From contig CBDULQ010000004.1 in NCBI GenBank assembly GCA_965368115.1, forward strand, positions 1 to 39,371: a DNA stretch of 39,371 nucleotides, read 5' to 3'. Positions 6,543 through 14,590 of the stretch are shown in pieces (position 1 is the stretch's first letter; each line of letters begins with the position of its first letter). The stretch comes from CBDULQ01 sp965368115 (GTDB taxonomy: Bacteria > Pseudomonadota > Gammaproteobacteria > SZUA-229). Position numbers and translations under genes: made by a program. Below the pieces are notes generated by a model that made no database searches, was not told the origin of the DNA, and saw only the letters and a list, made by a program, of their open reading frames with translations.

Positions 6543-8480
6543 ATGCGTCTAAAAAGCAGCATTTTTCTCTGGGTTTCCCTCGCCACCGTACTCCCCTTGA
6601 GTGCGCTGGTACTCGGTATTACCGCATACAGCGAGCATCTGTATAAAAAGAATGTCGACAAGGACATCAACGTCAGCATGAACAACATCGTGTCGGAGCT
6701 GGCATTTCGTCTCAATTACGAACGTGAGGTGGTTATCTCGCTGGCTTCGTCGCCGGCCATGAAACGCTTCTTCCCCATTCTCGAAGCCGCCGCCGAAGGC
6801 GATCTGCATCCCCAGTATTTCGAGGAAGTGGACAAAATAAACGAATTCCTCGCCGCCTTCCAGCACTCGGTACCCGGACTGGACACGGTGCGCATCCTCG
6901 ATATCGACGGCAATACCCTGGTTAAAGTCCGTTTCGGTAAACACCTGCCGGCACTGTTCGAAAGTATGGAAGAGTTTCCCTTCGCCGAAGAAGAACTGGT
7001 GGAAGACGATTTTCTCGAATGGATGCTGCAACTGGAATCCTACGTACTGGTCTACGGGCAATTGCCGCTGAGTCGCCGCGACTACGAAGTCAACCAGGAA
7101 CTCTCCTTGCTCAATGCCATCGTCCCCCTGTCCAATACGCAGGGTGAAAACATCGGATTTCTCACCGCTCGCGCACTGGGCGATCAGCTCGATCACATGC
7201 TCGAAGCTTTACCGCGCAGCAACAAATATCGCATGAGTATCGTCGAGCTGAATCCGGGCAACAAACAGCGCAACGGTATGTACCTGTACAGCGACATGGG
7301 ACCACAAGTGATTAATTTCGCCCAGCCCCATGATCCGGACCTGAAGATCGACGCCCACGGCCATCCCAAATTGTGGCAGGAAATCGAGCAGAAAAAATTC
7401 GGTCAGTTCGTCGACAACGACGACGGCTATCGTTACTACTACCAGGAGTTTTATCCCTACACCAACCAGCTGGTCAGCTGGGTGGTCATACTGCAACTCA
7501 ACAACAGCGAACTCACCGCCCCGTTCCAGCGTATCCGCTTCGGTTTGCTCGGTTTCGCAATTACTGCGCTGGTAATAAGCCTGGTGCTGGCCAATCTGGG
7601 TGCGCGCAATATTGCCGAACCCATCAGTCGTTTTTCACGCACGCTGACAAAATATGCCGATGGGGAACACGAACTGAAAACCCATTTACCCAAGGGCGCC
7701 GAAGAACTGGAACAACTGGACCGTTCCTTTCACTACCTGGTGGAAACCCTGCAGAACATGGAATACGAACGCGACCGTGTGCAACACATGATGTTGCAAC
7801 AGGCCAAGCTGGCCAGCATCGGTGAAATGGCCGCAGGTATCGGGCATGAATTGAACAATCCGCTCAACAATATCCTGTCGTTCAGCAAATTGATCGAACG
7901 CGATTTACCTGAACTCACCAATGAAGCCGAGGAAGATCTCAAAGGCTTGCGCGATGAAGTGTCGCGCGCCGGTCGCATCGTCAAGGGCCTGCTCAATTTC
8001 GCCCGCCAGGTACCGCCGGAATATACCGAGTTCGAAATCATCCCCTGGCTGAAAGACACGCTGTTACTGGTGGAACCCGAAGCCCACAAACGGCATGTCG
8101 AAACCCGCTTGCTGGATGCGCCGGATACGGTTATGGAAGGTGACCGGCAACAATTGCAGCAGGTGCTGGTCAATCTACTGGTGAATGCGATTCAGGCCAG
8201 TAAAACCGGCGATCGCGTCGACGTGTCGGCGGAAATCGTCGAACCCGGTATCGTCAAGGTACAGGTCACCGACTATGGTACCGGCATCGACAAAAGTGTT
8301 CAGGACAAGGTGTTCGATCCGTTCTACACCACCAAGTCGGTCGGTGAAGGCAGCGGTCTGGGTTTGTCCATCAGCCTGGGTATCGTACAATACCACGAAG
8401 GTCAGCTGAGTCTGATCAACAATGATCAGGGCGGCGTCGACGCTATTATCGCCCTGCCACAGAGAAAGTTTGAAGCATGA
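6543..8480 (+). CDS. Membrane sensor histidine kinase
   Basis: A 645-residue two-component sensor. TM1 is at about 6-28, then a large periplasmic domain of about 300 residues (probably double-Cache-like), TM2 at about 332-354, HAMP, then the kinase. The H-box GIGHELNNPLNN has the phosphoacceptor at about His435. The N-box is NLLVNAIQA, and the ATP lid includes VFDPFYTTKSVGEGSGLGLS. The stop overlaps the start of the sigma-54 response regulator (ATGA), marking a cognate pair. No clear ribosome site precedes ATG 6543, and the gap to divergent lptM is only 48 bases. The pair lies directly upstream of soxYZ, so a sulfur-related signal is plausible but not shown. Confidence 0.93.
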   Translation: MRLKSSIFLWVSLATVLPLSALVLGITAYSEHLYKKNVDKDINVSMNNIVSELAFRLNYEREVVISLASSPAMKRFFPILEAAAEGDLHPQYFEEVDKINEFLAAFQHSVPGLDTVRILDIDGNTLVKVRFGKHLPALFESMEEFPFAEEELVEDDFLEWMLQLESYVLVYGQLPLSRRDYEVNQELSLLNAIVPLSNTQGENIGFLTARALGDQLDHMLEALPRSNKYRMSIVELNPGNKQRNGMYLYSDMGPQVINFAQPHDPDLKIDAHGHPKLWQEIEQKKFGQFVDNDDGYRYYYQEFYPYTNQLVSWVVILQLNNSELTAPFQRIRFGLLGFAITALVISLVLANLGARNIAEPISRFSRTLTKYADGEHELKTHLPKGAEELEQLDRSFHYLVETLQNMEYERDRVQHMMLQQAKLASIGEMAAGIGHELNNPLNNILSFSKLIERDLPELTNEAEEDLKGLRDEVSRAGRIVKGLLNFARQVPPEYTEFEIIPWLKDTLLLVEPEAHKRHVETRLLDAPDTVMEGDRQQLQQVLVNLLVNAIQASKTGDRVDVSAEIVEPGIVKVQVTDYGTGIDKSVQDKVFDPFYTTKSVGEGSGLGLSISLGIVQYHEGQLSLINNDQGGVDAIIALPQRKFEA

Positions 8481-9814
8481 GTGCCGAGTTACGAATTCAT
8501 TTTATCGACGACGATCCCACCGCGGGCGATCTGTTTCGTCGTTTTAGTCGCGGCAAACCCTACGCCATCAATATTTTTCGCGACCCGCTACCGGCACTCG
8601 ACGATATCCGGGACAACGGCAGCGATCTGGTCATCACCGACCTGAGCATGCCCAATATGTCGGGACTGGAACTACTTGAATCGATCCGCCAGACCGACCT
8701 TGAAGTACCGGTCATCATGATCACCGGTTTTTCCACCGAAGAGAATGCCATCAAGGCACTCCGTCTCGGTGCCACTGACTTCATAAAGAAACCTTTCGAC
8801 ATGGACGACCTGTTTGCGCAGATCGACCAGACGCTGAAAACCGCCGACCAGCGCCAGCAAGAAAAAAGTCAGCGACCGCGACTGGCGGACACCCAGAACC
8901 AGTACGGCATGATCGGACAATCGGATGCGATTCAGAAAATCTATTCCATTATCGACAAGATTTCCGATATCCGTTGTAACGTCATCATCGAAGGCGAATC
9001 GGGCACCGGTAAGGAACTGGTGGCGCATGCGATTCATAATCACAGTGTTTTTTCCGACCAGCCGTTCATCGTCATCGACTGCGGATCGCTAACCGACACC
9101 CTGCTGGAAAGCGAACTGTTCGGCCATGAAAAAGGCGCTTTTACCGGCGCCACCCAGAACAAACCCGGCTTGCTGGAAGTGGCCAGCGGCGGCACCATTT
9201 TTCTCGACGAGATCTGCAACATATCCGATGCCATGCAGATGAAACTCATGCGCGCGGTACAGGCACAGCAGATCACCCGGGTCGGCGGCATCCAGCCCAT
9301 CGATATCGATGTGCGTTTCGTAGTCGCCACCAACCGCAACATCGAAGAGATGATCGAGGCCGGACAGTTTCGCCACGACCTCTATCATCGACTCAATGTG
9401 GTCTCCATCAAGATGCCGCCACTTCGCGAACGTCCACAGGACATCGAGCTGCTGAGCAGCCACTTCGTCAATGAATTCGCCCAGCGTTATCAACGCGACG
9501 TGCAGGGTTTCGATGACGCCTCTATCGAGCGCATGAAAAACTACAGCTGGCCGGGCAATATCCGCGAACTGCGCAACCTGGTGGAACGCAATATCGCGCT
9601 GGCCGATGGACCGGTGCTGAAGGTGGAACAGAACCTGATGAACACCAGTGGCGACTCGGCCATCGACGCGGATGCACCGACGCTGGAGGAACTGGAAAAA
9701 CGCTACATCATGAAAATCCTCGAACGCTGCGACGGCAACCGGGAACAGACCGCATCCATTCTCGGTATCAATAAATCCACCCTGTGGCGCAAGCTGCAAA
9801 GCTGGCAGGAATAG
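8477..9814 (+). CDS. Sigma-54-dependent response regulator (NtrC type)
   Basis: A 445-residue NtrC-type regulator. The receiver domain (about 1-125) has the acidic triad IDDD and phosphoacceptor Asp55 in ITDLSMPNMSG, with Lys in FIKKPFD. The AAA+ domain has Walker A GESGTGKE, the sigma-54 loop GAFTGA, and Walker B IFLDEICNI, where Cys-Asn replaces the common Gly-Glu/Asp. GNIRELRN follows. A Fis-type helix-turn-helix ends the protein (SILGINKSTLWRKLQSWQE). It is cotranscribed with the histidine kinase. The next operon, soxYZ, carries a sigma-54 promoter with an upstream palindrome, making it the obvious candidate target. Confidence 0.95.
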   Translation: MSAELRIHFIDDDPTAGDLFRRFSRGKPYAINIFRDPLPALDDIRDNGSDLVITDLSMPNMSGLELLESIRQTDLEVPVIMITGFSTEENAIKALRLGATDFIKKPFDMDDLFAQIDQTLKTADQRQQEKSQRPRLADTQNQYGMIGQSDAIQKIYSIIDKISDIRCNVIIEGESGTGKELVAHAIHNHSVFSDQPFIVIDCGSLTDTLLESELFGHEKGAFTGATQNKPGLLEVASGGTIFLDEICNISDAMQMKLMRAVQAQQITRVGGIQPIDIDVRFVVATNRNIEEMIEAGQFRHDLYHRLNVVSIKMPPLRERPQDIELLSSHFVNEFAQRYQRDVQGFDDASIERMKNYSWPGNIRELRNLVERNIALADGPVLKVEQNLMNTSGDSAIDADAPTLEELEKRYIMKILERCDGNREQTASILGINKSTLWRKLQSWQE

Positions 9815-9846
9815 GCACACAGCGCCAGCTCATTCTGCAAACCGCA

Positions 9847-9863
9847 GGTTGCACATTGCAACC
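9847..9863. promoter_or_regulatory. Candidate enhancer site upstream of soxYZ
   Basis: GGTTGCA-CAT-TGCAACC is a perfect 7+3+7 palindrome centred about 98 bases upstream of the predicted sigma-54 start point near 9953, the usual place for an NtrC-type activator site. A further imperfect half-site, TGCAAACC, lies just upstream at 9836-9843. Binding by the adjacent response regulator is inferred. Confidence 0.6.
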
Positions 9864-9926
9864 ATCGAACCGCGAGAATAGCGATACTTCCTGCCTAAGT
9901 TATTGATTATTCATAAACGCCATCGA

Positions 9927-9942
9927 TGGCACAGCTCCTGCT
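9927..9942 (+). promoter_or_regulatory. Sigma-54 (-24/-12) promoter of soxYZ
   Basis: TGGCACAGCTCCTGCT matches the consensus TGGCAC-N5-TTGC(A/T) at every position but one, with GG and GC correctly spaced. The predicted start is near 9953, giving a soxY leader of about 100 bases. It is 13/16 identical to the element at 4841-4856, and a palindromic candidate activator site lies about 98 bases upstream of the start. Confidence 0.78.
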
Positions 9943-9954
9943 CAGGGTCTGTCC

Positions 9955-10044
9955 ATGAAAGTCCGTATCCATTTTGAATATTCGATTTTTCACGCTTTGT
10001 TATTCGCCGCCGTAATGAGCGGTTTATTCCTACTATTCCATTGA
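9955..10044 (+). CDS. Possible 29-residue membrane microprotein ahead of soxY
   Basis: An ATG frame of 29 codons fills the soxY leader. It encodes a basic, aromatic start (MKVRIHFEYS) and then a hydrophobic stretch (ALLFAAVMSGLFLLFH) long enough for one membrane helix. Its stop ends 11 bases before the soxY GTG. The predicted sigma-54 start point lies only two bases before the ATG, so it would be translated as a near-leaderless message; from an earlier start, AGGG at 9944-9947 could act as ribosome site. No family is recognised and it may be chance. Confidence 0.3.
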   Translation: MKVRIHFEYSIFHALLFAAVMSGLFLLFH

Positions 10045-10055
10045 TGAGGTGCATC

Positions 10056-10529
10056 GTGAACAAGCAACGTCGCTTAATGATCAAGGGTACCCTGGCCACC
10101 GCGGCCCTGGGCACCGCCGTTGCAGCCGGCCTGATTACACCCTCTCGGGTACTGGCTGCCAGCAACCTGAAACCGGCTTTTGAAGCCAAGTCCGTCGATG
10201 CGGTACTGACCAGTCTGTTCCCGGGTCAGAAACTGCAGGACAGCGCGTCCATTAACATCAAGGCGCCGGACATCGCCGAGAACGGTGCCGTGGTACCGGT
10301 GACCGTTTCCAGCGATATGAAGAACATCGACAGCATCAGCATCATCGTTGCCGAAAACGGCACACCACTGGTCGCCAGTTTCGATCTGCCCAAAGATGCC
10401 GATGCTTTCGTATCGACACGTATCAAGATGGGTAAAACATCCGAAGTAGTCGCCATCGCCAAATCCGGCGACACACTGTATCGTGCATCCAAAGAAGTCA
10501 AAGTCACCATCGGTGGCTGTGGAGGTTAA
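10056..10529 (+). CDS. soxY: Thiosulfate oxidation sulfur carrier SoxY
   Basis: SoxY carries the sulfur intermediate on a C-terminal cysteine during periplasmic thiosulfate oxidation, as a heterodimer with SoxZ. The protein ends in the diagnostic swinging arm GGCGG. The N-terminus is a twin-arginine signal (QRRLMIKGTLATAALG, cleavage near VLAAS), so it is exported folded. GTG 10056 is preferred because GAGG lies six bases before it; ATG 10044 has no ribosome site. The length is 157 residues. soxZ follows two bases later. The rest of the Sox system (soxXA, soxB, soxCD) is not in this window. Control by the upstream sigma-54 promoter is predicted. Confidence 0.95.
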   Translation: MNKQRRLMIKGTLATAALGTAVAAGLITPSRVLAASNLKPAFEAKSVDAVLTSLFPGQKLQDSASINIKAPDIAENGAVVPVTVSSDMKNIDSISIIVAENGTPLVASFDLPKDADAFVSTRIKMGKTSEVVAIAKSGDTLYRASKEVKVTIGGCGG

Positions 10530-10531
10530 TC

Positions 10532-10843
10532 ATGTCATCTATCAAGATTCGCGCTAAAGAGACAGGTGGCAATGCAACCATCAAGGCATTGATCAACCAC
10601 CCGATGGAAACCGGTTTGCGCAAGAACAACAAAACCGGCAAACTGATCCCGGCTCATTTCATTCAGAATGTGGTCTGTGAACTGAACGGAAAAACCGTGA
10701 TCAACGCTCACTGGGGTACTGCCATTTCCAAGAACCCCTACCTGAGCTTCCGCATCAACGACGCCAAAAAAGGCGACGAGCTGAAGCTGAGCTGGATCGA
10801 TAACACCGGTCAGTCTGATAGCACCATAACGACAATCAAGTGA
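10532..10843 (+). CDS. soxZ: Thiosulfate oxidation carrier subunit SoxZ
   Basis: SoxZ is the partner of SoxY in the periplasmic sulfur carrier complex. The 103-residue protein is close to the usual length and has the family pattern: IKIRAKETGGNATIKALINH near the start, HPMETGLRK, and HWGTAISKNPYLSF in the second half, ending in a beta-rich WIDNTGQSD segment. It has no signal peptide, as normal for SoxZ, which is exported bound to the Tat substrate SoxY. It follows soxY by two bases and is closed by a strong terminator. Confidence 0.95.
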   Translation: MSSIKIRAKETGGNATIKALINHPMETGLRKNNKTGKLIPAHFIQNVVCELNGKTVINAHWGTAISKNPYLSFRINDAKKGDELKLSWIDNTGQSDSTITTIK

Positions 10844-10853
10844 TTCAGATCAC
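10840..10853. promoter_or_regulatory. CRP/FNR-like palindrome at the soxZ stop
   Basis: GTGAT-TCAG-ATCAC is a perfect inverted repeat with the arm and spacer sizes of CRP/FNR-family sites. It overlaps the soxZ stop codon and sits before the terminator, about 105 bases upstream of the GlcG/HbpS-like gene. The placement is unusual and it may be coincidental. Confidence 0.25.
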
Positions 10854-10872
10854 GGATTGAAGGGTTACAATA

Positions 10873-10900
10873 ACGGGGGTCGAATGACCCCCGTTTTTTT
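10873..10900 (+). terminator. soxYZ rho-independent terminator
   Basis: ACGGGGGTC (10873-10881) and GACCCCCGT (10886-10894) form a perfect 9-bp stem with a GAAT loop, followed by a run of seven T. It lies 30 bases after the soxZ stop. Confidence 0.95.
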
Positions 10901-10957
10901 CCCGGGAAAATCCTTAAACAAACAGAGCATCCCTAAACTATTTCGGAGCAAGTCCCT

Positions 10958-11437
10958 ATGTGGTCGAGAACCTGTTTAATCATTGCTGCGTTATTATTCA
11001 ATCACACCGTTGTCGCCGATTCAGACACCACCATCAGCATCCGCTACCTGTCACCCGAACTGACACAACAAATTGTTGCGACGGCGGTCAGCACCTGTAC
11101 CGAGAAAGGCTATCGTGTTTCCGCCGCCGTCGTGAACCGGGACGGCACCCTGGGCGCGTTTCTACGCAACCCCCTGTCCGGCCCGCACACCGAAGAGGTA
11201 GCGCAACGCAAGGCGTTCTCCTCCGCCTCCTTCCAGACCACCACCGAACAGATGCAGGATCGCCAGGAAATACGACATGCTTCGCGCATCCTGCTGGTCA
11301 AGGGTGGCGTCCCCATCGAAATCGGCGGTCATTTTTATGGTGCGGTAGCGGTATCGGGCGCCACCGAAGATGATGACGCGGTGTGTGCGAGTGCCGGTAT
11401 CGATGCCATCCGAGAACAACTGGAGTTTGCGGAATAG
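10958..11437 (+). CDS. Secreted GlcG/HbpS family protein
   Basis: A 159-residue member of the GlcG/HbpS family (old DUF336). Some members bind haem or act as accessory proteins of redox sensors. The family signature is clear: VSAAVVNRDGTLGAFLRN, then RKAFSSASFQTTT, then GGVPIEIGGHFYGAVAVSGA. A Sec signal (MWSRTCLIIAALLF, cleavage near VVADS) places it in the periplasm. ATG 10958 follows a CGGAGC ribosome site. It sits after the soxYZ terminator, so it probably has its own promoter. A link to sulfur oxidation is suggested only by position. Confidence 0.85.
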   Translation: MWSRTCLIIAALLFNHTVVADSDTTISIRYLSPELTQQIVATAVSTCTEKGYRVSAAVVNRDGTLGAFLRNPLSGPHTEEVAQRKAFSSASFQTTTEQMQDRQEIRHASRILLVKGGVPIEIGGHFYGAVAVSGATEDDDAVCASAGIDAIREQLEFAE

Positions 11438-11447
11438 GCTTTGGTTG

Positions 11448-11768
11448 TCAGTCGTAGAACACCGCCAGCCACAGGGTAGGCTGGTCCGGATCGGTGTAAT
11501 CGACGCGATGTCTGACATGGGCGGGAATGTTGACGAAGTCGCCGGCATGCAGCTCTTTCATTGCGCCGTTATCGAACAACAGCCGGGCATGGCCTTCCAG
11601 TAACAGCACCCATTCATGCTGATCCTGGTCGTACCAGAAATCATCCGCCGAGCTATGGCCGTGTGAAACAATGCGTTCGATACGCACATGCTCGGACTCC
11701 GCCAGCGTCTGGAAAATTTCATCCGGGATATCCTCCGGCACATTGCCCAGTACATTACCGCTGATCAT
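11448..11768 (-). CDS. Single-domain cupin protein
   Basis: A 106-residue cupin. The two conserved motifs are recognisable: QHEWVLLLEGHARLLFDNG (motif 1, with metal-ligand-type His and Glu) and AGDFVNIPAHVRHRVDYT (motif 2, with the final His). The beta-barrel fold is well supported, but the reaction is not; small cupins can be enzymes or binding proteins. Its ATG overlaps the stop of the upstream 124-residue gene by four bases (ATGA), so the two are cotranscribed. It is convergent with the GlcG/HbpS-like gene, with 10 bases between the stops. Confidence 0.88.
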   Translation of the reverse strand: MISGNVLGNVPEDIPDEIFQTLAESEHVRIERIVSHGHSSADDFWYDQDQHEWVLLLEGHARLLFDNGAMKELHAGDFVNIPAHVRHRVDYTDPDQPTLWLAVFYD

Positions 11769-12139
11769 GATTCCAATGCCTCGGCAATCGCCGACTGGGG
11801 TGTGTTGTGCAGGAATGCGGCATGCAGGGGATAAATTTTGTGCAGCTTGGCCACATGTTCCAGTTCCGCTTTTTGCACGAACACGATGGTGCGGGTGTTC
11901 GGCGAATATTTCGGCAGGCTCGATAACAGGGTATCCAGATTGCTGATGTTCACCCCCGCGTAGTTGTTGCCGTAACCGTAAAAGAATTCAGCGACGATGA
12001 AATCCGGTTTTTCCTTTTTCAACACCTTCATGGCGTTACGCATGGAATTGACCTGGAATTCCTGGCAACCGAGTTGCTGATACAGATCGGACAGTCGGGG
12101 GTGGGTCGGTGATTCGATGATGCTGAGAACTTTTGTCAT
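11765..12139 (-). CDS. Conserved hypothetical protein, receiver-like
   Basis: A 124-residue cytoplasmic protein that I cannot place in a named family. The alternating pattern (MTKVLSIIESP, then KPDFIVAEFFYGYGNNY, then TRTIVFVQKAELEHVAKLH, then PLHAAFLHNTPQSAIAEAL) resembles the alpha/beta layout of a CheY-like domain. The phosphorylatable Asp position is not evident, so it would be a pseudo-receiver at best. It is the first gene of a two-gene unit with the cupin. Confidence 0.7.
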   Translation of the reverse strand: MTKVLSIIESPTHPRLSDLYQQLGCQEFQVNSMRNAMKVLKKEKPDFIVAEFFYGYGNNYAGVNISNLDTLLSSLPKYSPNTRTIVFVQKAELEHVAKLHKIYPLHAAFLHNTPQSAIAEALES

Positions 12140-12219
12140 AGTAATTCTGTGGCTGTGACGATGGGTACCCGTCTAATCGGTATCCCGTTTATTTTCGCAG
12201 ACAAATCTGTCGGCCTGGC

Positions 12220-12603
12220 TTATCCCGTTACAAAAAATGACACAGGCACAAATGAGAACAGGACAATGAACAAATAAAAATCGAGCTCAAGTGACTCCCT
12301 CAATGGAGTTCTTCGACATGCCAGGTATACAGCAAGTGGACCTATCACCGGCCAGCGCTCAATCAATGGTGGCTGTTGAAACCTGGATACCATATATAAC
12401 CATCCTGATATTAAATTCATATAAATCGATACGGCAAACAGGACAAACATCGGTTCCTGAGACATCGACATCTGTTCAGTGGCCCGAAGCTGGAAAATCG
12501 CATACAAAGCCCCTGCTAACGCTATTACAGCGAGAATCAGAAACAGCCACCTGAGTTTCTGCAGACGGATCTGGGCTTTAAGGTAAAAACGGGGCACCGG
12601 CAT
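12220..12603 (-). CDS. Small membrane protein, three predicted helices
   Basis: A 127-residue protein with three hydrophobic segments: about 19-38 (WLFLILAVIALAGALYAIF), about 52-70 (MFVLFAVSIYMNLISGWLY) and a C-terminal one (FYLFIVLFSFVPVSFFV). The loops are basic and Arg-rich. No family is recognised. The ATG at 12603 lacks a clear ribosome site, so the true start is uncertain. It is divergent from uup and followed on the same strand by the hypothetical-cupin pair. Confidence 0.6.
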   Translation of the reverse strand: MPVPRFYLKAQIRLQKLRWLFLILAVIALAGALYAIFQLRATEQMSMSQEPMFVLFAVSIYMNLISGWLYMVSRFQQPPLIERWPVIGPLAVYLACRRTPLRESLELDFYLFIVLFSFVPVSFFVTG

Positions 12604-12674
12604 TTTTTGATATCAGGTTTTATCCAAAAGGTTCTGATAAAATACCACGACTGCAAATTCATAAACACCTACCC

Positions 12675-14576
12675 ATGCCCCTGTTAACCCTACGTAATGT
12701 CAGCCTCGGCTTCGGCGGTCCCAACCTGCTCGACCAGGTCAATCTGCAAATCGAAGCCGGTGAACGCCTGTGTCTGCTGGGCCGTAACGGCGAAGGCAAG
12801 TCCACACTGATGAAGCTGATCGCCGCACAGATCGATGCGGACCAGGGGCAGATCGAACGGCAGCAGGGACTTAAAGTCGCCTACCTGACCCAGGACGTGC
12901 CCGCCGAGCTGGACGGCAGTGTTTATGACGTGGTCGCTTCCGGCCTGGACGAAACCGGCGAGTTACTGCGTCGTTATCACCAGGTCAGCCTGCAACTGGC
13001 GCAACAGGCCGACGATCGCACCCTGGCGGAACTGGAACGCATTCAGCATCAACTGGAAAGTCGTGGCGGCTGGCAGATGTCGCAGCAGATCGAATCCACC
13101 CTGTCGCGCCTGCAGTTGCCGGCCGACCAGGCCTTCTCCGCACTGTCGGGCGGACTCAAGCGCCGGGTGCTGCTGGCCCGTGCACTGGTCATTCAACCGG
13201 ATCTGCTGTTACTGGACGAACCCACCAATCACCTGGATATCGAAGCCATCCAGTGGCTGGAAGAATTCATGCTGGGCTGGAACGGCAGCCTGATGTTCAT
13301 TACCCATGACCGCGCCTTTCTGCGCCGCCTGGCCACCCGCATCATCGAACTGGATCGCGGCCAGCTAACCTCCTGGCCCGGCGACTACGATAATTTCCTG
13401 CAACGCAAACAGGAGATGCTGGATGCGGAAGCCAAACTGAATTCGGAATTCGACAAGAAGCTGGCCCAGGAAGAGAGCTGGATTCGTCAGGGCATCAAGG
13501 CGCGGCGGACCCGTAACGAAGGTCGGGTACGCGCACTGAAAGCCATGCGTGAACAGCGCCAGCAGCGCCGTGAACAGAAAGGCCAGGCCACGCTGGCCAT
13601 GAACGAACTGGAGAAATCCGGCAAGATCGTCATCGAAGCGGAACAGGTCTCTTACGCTTATGATGACAAGGCCATCGTCAGGGATTTCAGCACCACCATC
13701 CTGCGCGGCGACAAGGTCGGCATTATCGGCCCCAACGGGGCCGGCAAGTCCACACTGATCCAGTTACTGCTCGGCCAGTTGCAACCGCAACAGGGGCATA
13801 TCAAACTCGGCACCAAACTGGAACTGGCCTATTTCGATCAGCACCGTTCTGACCTGGAAGACGACAAGACCCTGCGCGACAACCTGGCCGAAGGTCGCGA
13901 ACGCATCGACATCAACGGCAGCAGCAAACACGTGATCGGTTATCTGGGCGAATTCCTGTTTACACCGCAACAGTGTAATGCGCCGGTAAGCACCTTGTCC
14001 GGCGGCGAACGCAATCGATTGATGCTGGCCAAGCTGTTTTCGAAATCGTTCAACCTGCTGGTGATGGACGAACCCACCAACGACCTGGACATCGAAACCC
14101 TGGAGTTACTCGAAACCCTGCTGGTCGATTACCAGGGCACCCTGTTACTGGTTAGCCACGATCGTGATTTTCTCGACAATGTGGTCACCAGTACGCTGGT
14201 CTTCGAAGGTCAGGGCAAAGTGAATGAATATGTCGGGGGTTATGACGACTGGCTGCGACAGGCGCAACAGCAGCCATCGAAAGACACGGCACCAGTCCCC
14301 GACAAAAAAGTCCCGGCCAAAGGCGCACAACGTAAACCCGCCAAACTGAGCTACAAGGATCAGCGTGAACTGGACCAGTTACCCGCTCGCATCGAACAAC
14401 TGGAAGCTGAACTCGAACAGATACATCAAACCATGGCCAGTGCGGAGTTTTACAAACAGGACAATCAACAGATCACCACCACCCAGGATCGCCTGCAACA
14501 GATCGAAGATGAACTGGCCGAAGCCTATGAACGCTGGGAAGCGCTGGACAAATTGCAGGCGGAAATCAACGGCTGA
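12675..14576 (+). CDS. uup: ABC-F family ATPase Uup
   Basis: Uup is a cytoplasmic ABC-F ATPase with two nucleotide-binding domains and no membrane part; the family acts on ribosomes, and Uup also affects transposon excision in E. coli. Domain 1 has Walker A GRNGEGKST, signature LSGGLKRR and Walker B LLLLDEPTNHLDI. Domain 2 has GPNGAGKST, LSGGERNRL and LLVMDEPTNDLDI. The charged linker with LNSEFDKKLAQEESWIRQG lies between them. The C-terminal coiled coil (about 555-630, ARIEQLEAELEQI) is diagnostic of Uup against EttA. At 633 residues it matches E. coli Uup (635). Confidence 0.95.
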   Translation: MPLLTLRNVSLGFGGPNLLDQVNLQIEAGERLCLLGRNGEGKSTLMKLIAAQIDADQGQIERQQGLKVAYLTQDVPAELDGSVYDVVASGLDETGELLRRYHQVSLQLAQQADDRTLAELERIQHQLESRGGWQMSQQIESTLSRLQLPADQAFSALSGGLKRRVLLARALVIQPDLLLLDEPTNHLDIEAIQWLEEFMLGWNGSLMFITHDRAFLRRLATRIIELDRGQLTSWPGDYDNFLQRKQEMLDAEAKLNSEFDKKLAQEESWIRQGIKARRTRNEGRVRALKAMREQRQQRREQKGQATLAMNELEKSGKIVIEAEQVSYAYDDKAIVRDFSTTILRGDKVGIIGPNGAGKSTLIQLLLGQLQPQQGHIKLGTKLELAYFDQHRSDLEDDKTLRDNLAEGRERIDINGSSKHVIGYLGEFLFTPQQCNAPVSTLSGGERNRLMLAKLFSKSFNLLVMDEPTNDLDIETLELLETLLVDYQGTLLLVSHDRDFLDNVVTSTLVFEGQGKVNEYVGGYDDWLRQAQQQPSKDTAPVPDKKVPAKGAQRKPAKLSYKDQRELDQLPARIEQLEAELEQIHQTMASAEFYKQDNQQITTTQDRLQQIEDELAEAYERWEALDKLQAEING

Positions 14577-14590
14577 AAAGCCGGGATCGG

